NCBI RefSeq assembly: GCF_042477335.2
Contig: NC_091255.1
Coordinates: forward strand, 42,882,501-42,946,500
Reading direction: 5' to 3'
DNA from: Ovis canadensis
Taxonomy: Eukaryota; Chordata; Mammalia; Artiodactyla; Bovidae
Length of the DNA stretch: 64,000 nucleotides
The translations under genes were made by a program, and so were the position numbers. Below are positions 30,081 to 41,700 of this stretch, in pieces. The notes below the pieces were generated by a model. That model made no database searches. It was not told where the DNA came from and saw only the letters and a program-made list of their open reading frames with translations. Every line of letters begins with the position of its first letter. Position 1 is the first letter of the stretch.

Positions 30081-31114
30081 CTGCTGGGCAGGATCCCTGA
30101 CCGGGGACACCATGCGTGTGACCCATGTCCCAGGCCCCTTCCTGGCCCTGCCGCTCCTCCTGGTTTCTGCCGATGCTGAGACAGCCCTGAGGTCCCTGCC
30201 CTCTCCAGGTACAGCTGATTCCTCCAGGGTGGCCGCTTAACCCAAAGCCATGTGCCCACTATCTGGCTGGTGACCAGTCCACTTAAAAAACCTGCAGTAT
30301 GAGAGGCAGGGGCTAAAGCTTGTTAGATGAAGGGGGCCACGGGAGAATTTAGGGGCTGCACCTCTGGGACCCAAGGCCTGGGTATTGTCTCTCCCCTCGC
30401 CCACCACTGCCCAGGAGGACAGGTCTCCAGCTAATGTCAGGCTCTCCACTCATTGGACTTCCATTTAGTCCTCGCGCCCCACAGCCAACTCTGTGATTAT
30501 CTAAAGGTTTTCCTTAGAAGACCCTGGGGCAGAGGCGCTCTAGTCCTGGGCCTACCACTTGCCGACCCTTTGGAGCCTCAGTTTGCTCAGCTATGAAATG
30601 GGGACAGAGAGGCCCTTCTCAGAGGAGAGGAGCCAAGAGGTGGGTGTGTGAGCAGATGCACCCCCATCCTCCCCTCCTCTCACTCCCTCTGCCCCCTCGC
30701 TTCCTTCTCTGCCTCTGCTTTTCCTCCCTCAAGACTCACCAAGAGCCCTTTGGTGCCCAGCAGTTCAGGGGATGGTGTGGAGGGCTAGGCCAGTGGCTGC
30801 TGGTGCCCCCAGGGAGTGGGAACCAGAGCAGCCAGGCAGCTTCTGGCGGGGGGTGTGGCACGCAGGAACTGGGCCCCCACAGGGTGGGATCTCAAGGGGG
30901 CATCCACCCCCATCACCTCCTCTGGTACTGTCTCCCCTGACCTCATTTTGGGCTGTGGCTACTGCCCACGGGAGGGGACATGGAGCAGGGGTTCACTCTA
31001 AACCCAGAGGGGCCAATACCCCACCCCCCACTGCTTCTCCCGGAGGTGGTTTCCAACTGAGACCCAGGCCACTGTTTTCCCATGAGGGTCTCACGACCGG
31101 CTGTAGGTGGGGAC

Positions 31115-31215
31115 CATCCACTCCACTCTCCAGATGAGGAAACAGAGAGGCGAAGTGACTTGTTCAAGGTCAACCAGCTAGGGATGGTGGAATTGGGCTC
31201 CGACCCAGGTCTGGT
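31115..31215 (-). repeat. MIR fragment
   Basis: CAGATGAGGAAACAGAGAGG and GTTCAAGGTCAACCAGCTAG form the reverse MIR core. Confidence 0.55.
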
Positions 31216-31449
31216 GGTCCAGAGTCACCCTTCTTACTAGGTCACCCTTGCCTCAGGGCTCCTGGGTGCTTGGGGTAGCATGTGGCAGGGGGAAGCTCCA
31301 GACACTGGGTGCAAGCAGGGACTCAGCTGGCCTTCCAGTTCTGGGGCCGAGGGCCCAGTGCCGGTGGGAGTTGCCTAGGCCCTGTCCCTGCTCAGGGACC
31401 CCCTGGACCTCTCCCCAGCCTGGCACCAGTCCCTCAGGACAGCGAACAC

Positions 31450-31640
31450 TGACTTGTTCATTCACTGGTTGAGAAGTGTTTGCTAGAAGCCTGTCCTGCA
31501 CCAGGTGCTGTTTAAGCACTGGGGATGCAGCTAAGAAAACAGAAACCTGCCCTCGTGGAGCTGACATTCTGGGCAGGGGGACTGGCAACAAATAAGGTGA
31601 GTGAGTGAAAGATACAGGCAGTCGGATGGTGTGAGTATTG
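31450..31640 (+). repeat. L2 LINE fragment
   Basis: CAGGTGCTGTTTAAGCACTG, GGGGATGCAGC and GTGGAGCTGACATTCTGG follow the L2 3' consensus. Confidence 0.55.
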
Positions 31641-34600
31641 GTGTTGAAATAACGCAGGGAGGCAGCACCAAAAGGGGCCTGGGCGAGGTGCCTCAGAAAT
31701 GATACCCAGGCTAAGAGCTGCAGGAGGGGAGGGAGGGAGGCCTGGGGGGAGCACAGTGGTCCCGACGTGTTGGAGGAGCAGCAGAGCCAGGGTAACAGAG
31801 CACAGTGAGGGGCAGAGGTGGGGGTGGGTTCGGAGGTCACGGGTGAGCACTTGGCCAGAGCTGTAGCAGAGAAAGGGTGGAATCGGACCTCCGTGGTCTT
31901 CACAGAGTCCCTACAGCCACTGCAGAGGCTGCTGTGGGAGCCACCGCGTGAGGAAGGCTGGGGCAGTGCCGAGGACAGGCGGGGGATGCCGATGTGTTTG
32001 CAGGTGGAGATGAGAGTGCCTGCCAGGGTTCCTCACTGAACCGGGCAGGAGAGTGGAGGCTGCCAGCAGACGAGGAAGCCTATGGGCAGAGCAGGGAGAG
32101 ACTGGACGTCAGCCCTATGCATGGAGGTCTGGGCCATCCCCTGTCCGGGGAGCTGGCAGGAACTGCACGGATCGGAGCTGACAGCAGCCATCAGTCAGTG
32201 GTGTCTGGGTGGCGCTGAGGTCGCAGCTTGGCAAGATGGCACTAGCCTGGGGCTGCACTGCTGGGGACTGGAGCAGTGGCAGAGACCAGAGGGAGGTGTG
32301 GGGAGACCCTGCGTCAGCGTCACCCAGGCCACCTCCCCAGAGCAGATGGGAGCCGTGGCCTGGAGGAACTGCATTTGTGATACTAATGGTAGGCTGCCTG
32401 GCTCTGTGTTCATCACACAGAGGCTCCCCCCAGCCGCGGAAGTGGAGTGCCCCAGCGCCCATGCTTGCATACAGTCGAGGAGCCCAGGGAAGAGTCCACG
32501 TGACTCGCTGTATCAGACCCAAGATGGGAATGGGACCGACCGAGAGCTCTGAGCCACCCCCAGAATCCCGGGGGTCCCTCTCTGAGAACATGGGCTCTGC
32601 TATGGCTGGGCTTGCCTCTCTGAATGCCAGTCTCTTCATCTGGACAGTGGATTTTGGAGCCCAAGGACCTGAGATTCCCTGCTGCCTGGCAAGTCAATGG
32701 CTGCACTCCAGTGCGGGCCTCCCAAACACACACCAAGCTGCCAAGGACACCCAGTGTGGGCAGGCAGAGGTGTGGCTCCAGGAGGGATCCCTGGGCCCCT
32801 TTCCCCACCTGTTTCCTCAAATTTCATGTGGAGCTGGGGGCGGGGTGGCACCCTGTAGTCTCTAAAGGGGGGCCCCTTTCTAGCTGTTGAGGGTCCCACC
32901 TCTCTCTCAGGGTCCCCAGCCTCGGCCACAGTCAAAGAGTGGCCGTAAGGGAACAAGTCTCATTCATTTACGTGTCACCTGCCACCTACAAGGCACCATG
33001 AGGGCTAGAGGCCACAAAGTGGAGCAGAACCAGGCACAGCCTCCACCCTCCCACAGCTCCCAACGTCAGGGATATATGGACATTAAGCAGAAAGCCACAC
33101 CAATAAGGGGGGACTGCGGCCACGGGAAGAGCTGTGGAGGCCAGGCTGTGATGTGGCGGGGGTGGGGGTGGCGTGGATGCTGCAGGGGAAGCCTGGAGGG
33201 CTCACCAAGATCTGAGCAGTTCTGATGGAAGAGGGAACAGTTTTCAGGCAGATGGAATAACATGTGCAGAGACCAGGTGGCAGGAGGGATGGAGTGAGGT
33301 GGGAGTGCAAGTGACAAGTAGCCATGATGGCAGGTGGAGGAGCCAAGTGAGGCCAGGGGCTGGGGTGGGACTGTGAGCCCTCCAGCAGCGGGGGACACGG
33401 CCAGGCTCTGAGCTCTCTGGGTGCTGCAAGCCTATCTGTGTTCTGAAAGTGGAAGTGACCAAGTGTGCTGAAATGTGCTATGTGCTGGGCCCCAGATCTC
33501 CACCTCCCCCACAGACGCGGGTTTGTAACGGGTCTCAGGGAGGTTTGGTCTCGGAGCTTTGGACCTCTGGCTGCAGAGTGTAGTGCTCTCAGCAGCTGCT
33601 CCTTATGCAGTTGTCCTGGACAAAAGATTCTGGGTCACTGTGTGGAGACAAGGCAGAGGGACAGTGGCTGGGCCTGGGTTGGCTCTGGTAGGGGACATGC
33701 TCAGGTCAAGTGGCAGCCCTAGAGATGGCTGTGTGGGCTGGCCTGGGGCCCGAGGCGAAATGGGAGGTGTGGGGAGATGACAAGTCTGGTCTGGGAAGCA
33801 GAAGGTGTGGGGTGACCGTGGGTCCAGGTGGAGAGTCATGGAGGAGGATTAGGTGGGTGTTGAGGCTCCTCCAGCCCCAGGGACACCTCCCCAGCATAAG
33901 GATCTGTGAAGGGCCAGGTCATGCTGACCTAGCCTCACACAGACTAGACAGCGTAACTCTGCTGACCACAGATCCAGAAGGCCCAGGACCCAACACAGAC
34001 ACCCAGACTGCCCCGGAAACAAGCCCACCCATGGGAAGGGATGTGGGGGGCCACTGCCCACAGCCCCAGTCATGCCTCCCAACCAGACACTGTCCAGGGA
34101 TACCCAGACCTCTGGCCTCATCCTCATCCTTCCCCAGCCCAACTGGGGAACAGACAGGCCTAGAGGTGACCCCTGTGAGCCTAGGGCCCTTCCCCACATG
34201 AGGCAACCATCACCAAGGCAGAACCCCTCCCTTTGGACCTCATGGCTGAGGTGGGCAGCCTACCATCACCAAGAGAACTGTACTAGGCCTTGAGCATCAT
34301 GCACGTTTCACAGACGAAGAAAGCCAAGGCCAAGATGGACCTCACAGTGGGTCAGGACAAGGCCCCAGCTCAGCCACTGCACCCCCTACCCCTGCACCCA
34401 GGGCTGGGGGCAGACCCCAAGGGCCCAGGCCAAGTCACTTTACCTGGGTCCTGTGGCACACTCCCTGCCTGCATGCCGCCTGATGGGGTTCCTGTAGCCA
34501 GGCCCCAGGAGTGCAGCTGCCGGTGGAAAAGCTGGCCTGGGAGAGAAGCCCAGCCCACCCCGCTGCCCGCCTGGGCCCCATGCATATTTAATAATGTCCA

Positions 34601-35004
34601 TTATTCCTGTTTTGTCACTGGAAAGGAGACTGAGCAGCTCAGAGAAGCCAAGAACAGCAGGGAGAGCAGAGCTGTGGGCGTGCTCCACACCCCAGCCCCT
34701 CCCCAGACCCCCTGTGGCTCTGCCCCTATCTGCCAGCCAGCACTGGGCTATCCCCCCAAGTCTGTTACCATCCCCCCATCCCGGGGAGGGGCCCCTTCAC
34801 CCTGCCTGCAGAAGCAGCAGGAGCCAAACCGCTCTCACTGCAGAGCCTCCCAGGGTGTTGGCCACTCTCCTGGGGCAGAGCCCTGCAGAAGCCCCCACTC
34901 CCCCTCTACCCTGCTCCTCCCAAGCCCAGGCTCCACCCGCTTACTGCTGCCCCTAACTAGAGCTGGCACCTGAGTTCTGAAAACTTAACACATTGTCCTT
35001 AGTA

Positions 35005-35676
35005 AACAGGAGTCATGGTTACCTTTTTATTTCAGAAAGGAGAGCCAAGATTTGGGGAGGGAATGGGGTTCGGAGAGAAAACAGTGTCCGGACTCCGAAC
35101 TCCCTACCCTAGGGGTATGAACCAGGCTGGGTCCTGGGTTTTGTGCTGGGCAGGGGCTGCCCTGAGAAGGGGTGACCCTTCTGGACTGGTTAGGCCATGG
35201 GGGGGGCATGAACTGTGCTTTTAAAGCCCCAGATCTCTGGTTTTCATCACAGGGCAGTCCTGGGCAGGTTTGGGGTAGGGATGGGTGTTTGTCTGGGGCG
35301 GCACCCTCCCTGAGAACCAGAGAAGCAGGCAGGAGCTGAGAGGCCCCCAGGACACAGGCAGACCTGGGTCCCTGCCCAGCACTGAGCCAGCTTCTGCACG
35401 GGCCCCAGCACAGGGAGGTGGGAAACCACCTCCCTCTGCTCCAGAAGGAGTGGAGTGGGCACAGGCCCAGGGACCCACATTCAGGACCCCTCCGGGGCCC
35501 GTCTCACAGGAAATACCCCGGCCAAGTCCACCCAACCTCATCCTCCGCCCAGCGAGTTCCTTATCATCTGCCCACTGAAGAAATGTGGAAAGAGCAGACA
35601 TGAGCCCCCTTCCCAGGGTGGGTGTGTATTTTGCTGGTTTGGGCTCCAGTGAATCCCACGGGTGGGGGTGGGGGCA
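35005..35676 (-). other. DRG2: DRG2 putative 3' UTR with poly(A) signal
   Basis: The first AATAAA on the minus strand after the stop is at 35026-35031, giving a 3' UTR of roughly 0.65-0.67 kb. No coding exon is seen here. The cleavage site is inferred. Confidence 0.55.
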
Positions 35677-35763
35677 CTACTTCTTGACAATCTGGATGAC
35701 GTCCTCGTGCTCCATGGTGTGTGTCAGGCCCACCCGCTGCGGGCTGTACTTGGTGCTGGTGCC
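35677..35763 (-). CDS. DRG2: DRG2 exon 13 and stop
   Basis: Encodes [20 protein letters not shown] then DVIQIVKK and TAG at 35677-35679. Acceptor CCCCAG. Confidence 0.95.
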   Translation of the reverse strand, partial: GTSTKYSPQRVGLTHTMEHEDVIQIVKK

Positions 35764-38700
35764 CTGGGGGTGGGGAGGGGCTCGTCAGCCTCTGAAGCAC
35801 CCAGCTGAGGCTGACGGAGCTGCAGGGGGAGGGCGGGGCGGTGCTGGGGTCTAAAGTGGGGGTCCTAGCACAGGCAAACCGTGCAGCTTCGACAGCAGGA
35901 CTCCCAGGAGTCAGACCGCCCTGGACCCCAAAGCAGGAGGCCCGTGTCCTGTCTGGGTCAGCATGTGTGCTGTACATCTGGACAGCAGGGCTGATGGACA
36001 CCCTGGTCCCTACATGGGAGGATGGGGCCGCCCTCCCTGAAACTTACCCACACAAGTGCGTACTTGAACTGGCTGGCAAGTGACCGGTGGATACGGTGGC
36101 ACTAGAGGGAGAGTGGGACAGTGAGCCTCATGAAGCCTCAGCTCACAGCAACTTGGATGTTCCCGCTTCCTGCCTCCAGGGCACCTGCAGGCTGTGGGGC
36201 CACAGCCACAGGAGGACCTGGGTCCTAGCGGAAGGGGCCCTCTGCCCCTGTGCCAGAGCAGCAGCGCTGACAGCTGCTCCCTCAGATGGGCAAGTGTCCC
36301 AGGAGGAAGGGAGGCCCTGCAGGGCAGGCCTCCCTGGGCTGAGACCCAGACCCCTCTGCAGCAAGCCTCGCCCCTGCACTCTCCGTGCCAGCTGGCAGCA
36401 CACAGCCCACACCCTGTGGTCACTCCTGCCTCTGGGCCTCTGCACCTGCCACCCACTGCCTGGAATACCCTTCTGCTCCCAGCTTCTCCACTTTCCTTCC
36501 TGGCATGGCTGAAGCCCCATAACCTCTAGAGCTGGTAGCCAGGGGCCTGAAAGGGCTGGGGTTTGTGCCCCCTGCAAAGATGCAGGGGGCAGCAACAAGG
36601 AGGGCCAGCTCCCGAGGGCACCTAACAGGCTGCGGCCCCAGCCCCTGGTCATTGCAGTCCCCACCCCGTGTGGGACTGTTTAGCTCCAGGATTGAGGGAC
36701 TGGAGTTTGCAGACCACAAAGGACCCAATTCTGGCAGGCAGCAGGGCTCCTTTGTTCAGCACAGACTCTCCCTGGTGATGGGGTGCAGGAAGCACTCAGC
36801 CCCCTGGGGTAGGGGGCATGTGGAAGGGCCAGCATTCGGGGTACATGACTTGGAATGAACCACCCGGAATTGCCCAGGCTGGCAGCTTTCCTGACTGAAC
36901 ATCTGGAGGGCCCCGAGGACCTGGCAGCTCCGGTGTGACAGGATGGTGACGACCACTGCTTCTCGGGTGTCCCTGCGCCAGGCAGCGAGCCCGTGCCCAA
37001 CCCGTGGGCGTTGCTCCATGCCTGACTGCAGCTGGGTGGTGGGATGCACGTCCAGTGCCTGACTGCACGTGGCTGAGGGTCGGCCGAGTGCCCGGAGGAC
37101 ATCAGACAGGACCCTGAGGGGACGGGAGGGGCTCCCCACCCCTGGCAGGTTCACTCACCACGTGCTCCACAGAAGCCCCTTTCCGGAGAATGATGGCATC
37201 CGTGAAGTCTGGCCTCTCTGCACAGGTTGTGGGGTGGGTGAGAGTCAGCAGAGCCAGGGTGCGATACCACAAGGCTTCTCTTTACAGGGAACAAGGGCCC
37301 TTCCACTCTCCACCAACTGCCCCCCTACTCTCTAGCATACCCTCACTAAGAGTCCTGATCAGGCAGGGTCTACAGCCTTGACTCGACACAGAAAATCAAA
37401 ACACACCCCCGTCCAGGTGCAGACCCCTGCAAGACTGTCAGCCGTGAGAGCCCTGGCCAAGGGAACCTGCAGGAGAACCTGGACTGGACCAGCTCCAGCT
37501 GGGCAGCTCGTCTCCCTCTGCCGATGCTAACTGCCCAGACTCAGCTGCAAGGCGTGTGCTCAGGGGTGGGACTTGGGGGAGGCTCCTGTGCTACTGGTTC
37601 CCTAAAGCTTGGACGTGGGGCCTGTTACCACTGGGGAAGCCACTGCTGGGCTGTCTCCCCCTCAGCGGCCCCTGGAACTTGGCTTCCTGTGCCACTAGGG
37701 CCCAGGCAGAGGGTGATGCTGGCTTGGAAACAGGAGAGGCTCTCACATAGAGCCTGCTAGGCCAGGGTCAGCAAAAGGGGGAGGGCGGCTGCACCAGACT
37801 CACGGCCTCTCTTCTTGGTGTAGATGCAGGTCAGGGCCAGGTACTCCCACAGCATCTCCAGCAGATAGTCCAGGTTCAGCTTCATGCCGCAGCTGCCGGG
37901 AGGAAGGAGGGGTTGGTCAGAGCGGCCCTGGGGTTCCTGGCACCAGGCTAGCACGGCCCTGATGGTGCTCGAGGGCAGCACACCGGTGGGCCCGATGGCT
38001 CTTCAGCTGCCATGCCTCCCGTCACCATCACGCTCCTGCCCACAGAGCCCGGCCATCCCTCTGGCACTCTTGGAGGGCCCAGGGCACCTGTGACGGCCAG
38101 GGCAGCTGGGGGCAGAGGATGACTGCACAGAGCCCTCCCCCACGGCAGCCCAGCAGGGGTTTCAGCAGCTGAGTGGGCCTTGGCTTGGTCCTCTGCGGCT
38201 GCACCGTCCTGAGTGGAGTCCCGCCCTCCCCCAAGGTGAGAGTGAGCACATCAGGATGGCTGGCAGCACAGGTGTGGCAGCAGGAGGGGAGCAGGTGTCC
38301 TGAGGAGTGACCCTCGTGCCTGCTGCTCTCTGGATGCTGGGGACGCCCAGGAAGCGGTCCTCTCATGGGCCCAGACCACCTTCTTGGTCCCCGAGGTCTT
38401 AACTCCTCAGGAGCCAAGCCTCACTGTGGTGCTACAGAGCATGTGGGTGGAGCCAGTGTGCAGCGGGGGGGCCGGGGCATGAGGCCAGGCTGCCCCTGCA
38501 AGGCCTCTGCAGCCATGGTAGGCCGGGGCGTAGGTGGCCCCCGGGACTCACCCCTCAGAGAAGCCCCACCTGAGGATGTTGGGACCTTTCCCTTCTGGTG
38601 GAGATGACAGAAGCCACGTCTCCCAGGGCCTCAGCGGCAGCCTGGGGCTCCCTGGTTAACTGCTAAGCCATGAAGCCCTAACCACTCTCACCACGGACCT

Positions 38701-41700
38701 CGGTGGACGAAGTCCTTCTGTTTCCTGAACCAGAGTGCACCCCACATCACCCCCTGTCCCAGCCTGGTCAGCGTGGGACCTGGCCCAGGTCATGAGCAGC
38801 CCCAGGACGGCCTTCTGCCTCGGGCTGCGCAGAGGCCAGATTGGCTCTGCTCAGCCTCACCTGATGACCACGCTGTCGGGTTTCCGGGCCAGGCGGTCCA
38901 CTTCTTCCATCGAGATCTGGTCAATCTTGTTATAGACCTAGGGTTGGAAAGGCAGAGGGGGCTGGGGAGGGGAGGAGCAACGCTGTGCAGGACCAGACCC
39001 CCTTGCTGCCTCGGGGAGGGGGAGGGGGGTGCAGCAGAAGGGGCCTGAAGTCCAGCCCCCAGAGACCAGGGGTCTGGCTGGATGTGCCTGCATGACTCAG
39101 CAGCCCCTGGGGTGAGGCTCTTGCCGGGTCAGCTGGGGTGGGGGTTCCTCCTCCCAGAGGGCCTGGCGCCACTTACATACAAGCATGGCATGTACACGCG
39201 GTTGCCCACAATCACGTCTATGAACTCGTCTGGGGAGCAGTCTTCTCGGAAGAGCACCTCAGCGTTGAAGATCTCTGAGGGGCTCAGGTTAAGGATGACC
39301 TGTGCATCAGCAGCCCCTCGCCCCCCACCCCCACCAGGAGGCCCCATACAGGTAGTCTGCATCACCCACCCCCGCCCCCTCCTCCTGCCCTTCTGGCGAG
39401 GATGCTGTACTCATGCAGGATCAACTGCACCAGCTTCTCTGAGCACTGAGTCAGCGTAACCGTGGAGTTGAAGGAGATGCCACCTCCTTTCTTGGGCTGG
39501 AGGAGAGAAGGAGGCACCACTGATGGAGGGGCAGCTGCAGCCCCGCCCTACCCCACATGCTGGCAGCCTAGCCCCCAGCTCGCACCCAGGTGACAGGTGA
39601 TGGGCCTCACCTTGAAGTAGATGTTGGGCTTGTGCTTGTTGAGGCGGATGCCCACCGACTCCAGCTCCTTTTCCAGCAGAGACCTGGTGGAGCCCCACAG
39701 CCTTCACAAGGGTACCGGGCAGGCTGTACTGCCTCCACATCACAGTCAGCCCCCAACCCCATACCTGGACAAAGACAAGCCCTCTCCCCCACACCACCAG
39801 CTCCCGAACGTCGCTTCTAGCCACCAGAGACAACAAGGAAGAGCCCTGGACACTCTGGCCAGCCCAAGGGGAGACGGGCTGGTGTGCCCTCAGCCGCAGG
39901 TCAGGGCGTGATCAAGGCTCTGCTGCTTGGGGCTGGGCTCCTGGTGGGTTCCGGGCAGCACTCGGCACACCCAGGCTGGCATGGCATAGCCCCAGCCTCC
40001 ACACAGAAGCCTCTTGAGGAGGCCACTCACACTGGGTGCAGCTGTGGACCACCCTGCCCTGCTCTCATGTGTAACAAGGCCAAGTGCCCCTGGACCACCA
40101 CCAGGAGTTCAGGGACACAAAAGCTGCAGCCAGTGTCCCGCCACTCACCCCAGGGCTTCCCTGGGCATGCCAGCCTGCCCTGCCCCACAACAGACCTTTG
40201 AACCTCGCCCTTGGTGGCGTCCAGCATCATGATGACAACATCAGCTGTGCGGGCCACAGCAATCACCTGCCGGCCACGGCCTTTCCCTGATCAGAAAGGG
40301 GGGTACTGGTTACAGTGACAAGTGCAGGGCTGTGGGACCCCCAGCCCAGGGAGCCCAGACTCTTCCCCTTACAGACCCACATGGACTCTGCCACCTGTCA
40401 TCCTGGAGCAGGCATGTCTCTTAAACCCTGTCCTACTCATAGAGATGTGAGTTTTAGGAGGAAGCCGACATCAGCACCTGGGGAGGAGTAGTGCTCCCCA
40501 CTGTGCCCCCACCAAGGCCTGAGCCTCCACCCCCACTGCCCATTCCTGCCCCCACCTTGTGCTGCGCCTTCGATGATTCCAGGGAGATCCAGGAGCTGGA
40601 TGTTGGCGCCTTTGTACTAGGAAGCAGGAGAGGAGTGAGGTGGAGCCGGCAGGCTGGGAAGGGCCTGGCCCCAGGGCCAGGTCTGAGCCTCGTCCCACCC
40701 CAGCCAGCCCAGCGCAGACCATGTCCTGAGAGTGGGGAAGCCTCCTGGGAGGGAACCACAGTAGTCACTGCTGGTGGTGACAGCGCTTCAAAGAAACCAC
40801 TTCATGGGGTAGGTGGGAGGTCCAAGGCTACAGGACCCCGGCTGCCCAGAGCTCCAAAGCTTCACGGCCAACAGGACCTGGCTGGCCAGCCTCAGGGAAC
40901 CAGGGAGGGCTTCACACTGGCAGATCCTTGGAACCAGCCTGGACTGCAGGATGGGCCAGGCATCTCTGGGGTCCCAGCAGCCCCAGTCCCCAGAGGTGTC
41001 CATGCTTGAGGCCAGGGCAGCTTAGCCAAAAGTCTCCCCCCACCAACCCCCTCCCCCACACAAGCTCACCCTCCCTCCTGGGACCCAGCAAACCCCAACT
41101 TACTTCAATGACCCCAGGGATGCAGGTCAGGGTTGTAAATTCATAGGATGCAGCCTCGCTGGCGGTGGAGGTCATCAGACTTAAGAAGGTGGACTAGGAG
41201 AGAGAAGGCCATTGCAGCACGAGTCGTGCCCTGCCTCCTTGAGAAGCCCACACACTGGGCGGCCCCCTCAATCACCCTAGCTGGGGTGTGATGACAGTAG
41301 CTGGAAAAGTCACCTTGGGCCCTGACCAGTGGGGGTTGGACATCAGAGAGCCCTGTTGTGCCCAAGGCCTCAAGCCTGTCTGGAGTGAGGGACAAAGGGA
41401 CCTGGTTCCTAAGAGGGTTCCCGCTCTGTATCAGGGCCCGTCCCCAGCTCCACGGAACCCTCAGACCCTCCTGCGCCTGGCAGACTTGAACTGGGTGACA
41501 GCCCCATGGCACAAAGCTGCTACTCCAGTGAGGGTAAGGAGATAGGGATCCTCCAGCCTGAGACAGCTGACTGTGGGGGAGGGTGAGCGGGAAAGGGTCT
41601 GGATGGACCCTGCAGCCAGTCCATTCTGTGGACTGAGAGACCTGACCTTCAGTCTCATCTCTGCTGGAGGACCCTGGACCTCCTCCTGATACCAACCTCA

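Larger units (their letters stand above)
29151..35004. other. Region upstream of MYO15A exon 2 (presumed intron 1/promoter)
   Basis: No exon with recognisable protein is seen. The stretch lies between the MYO15A start codon and the DRG2 3' end. It should hold the noncoding MYO15A exon 1 and its promoter, because in human these sit just downstream of DRG2, but nothing in the sequence fixes their place. Contents are old MIR and L2 fragments and otherwise unique GC-rich DNA. Confidence 0.6.
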
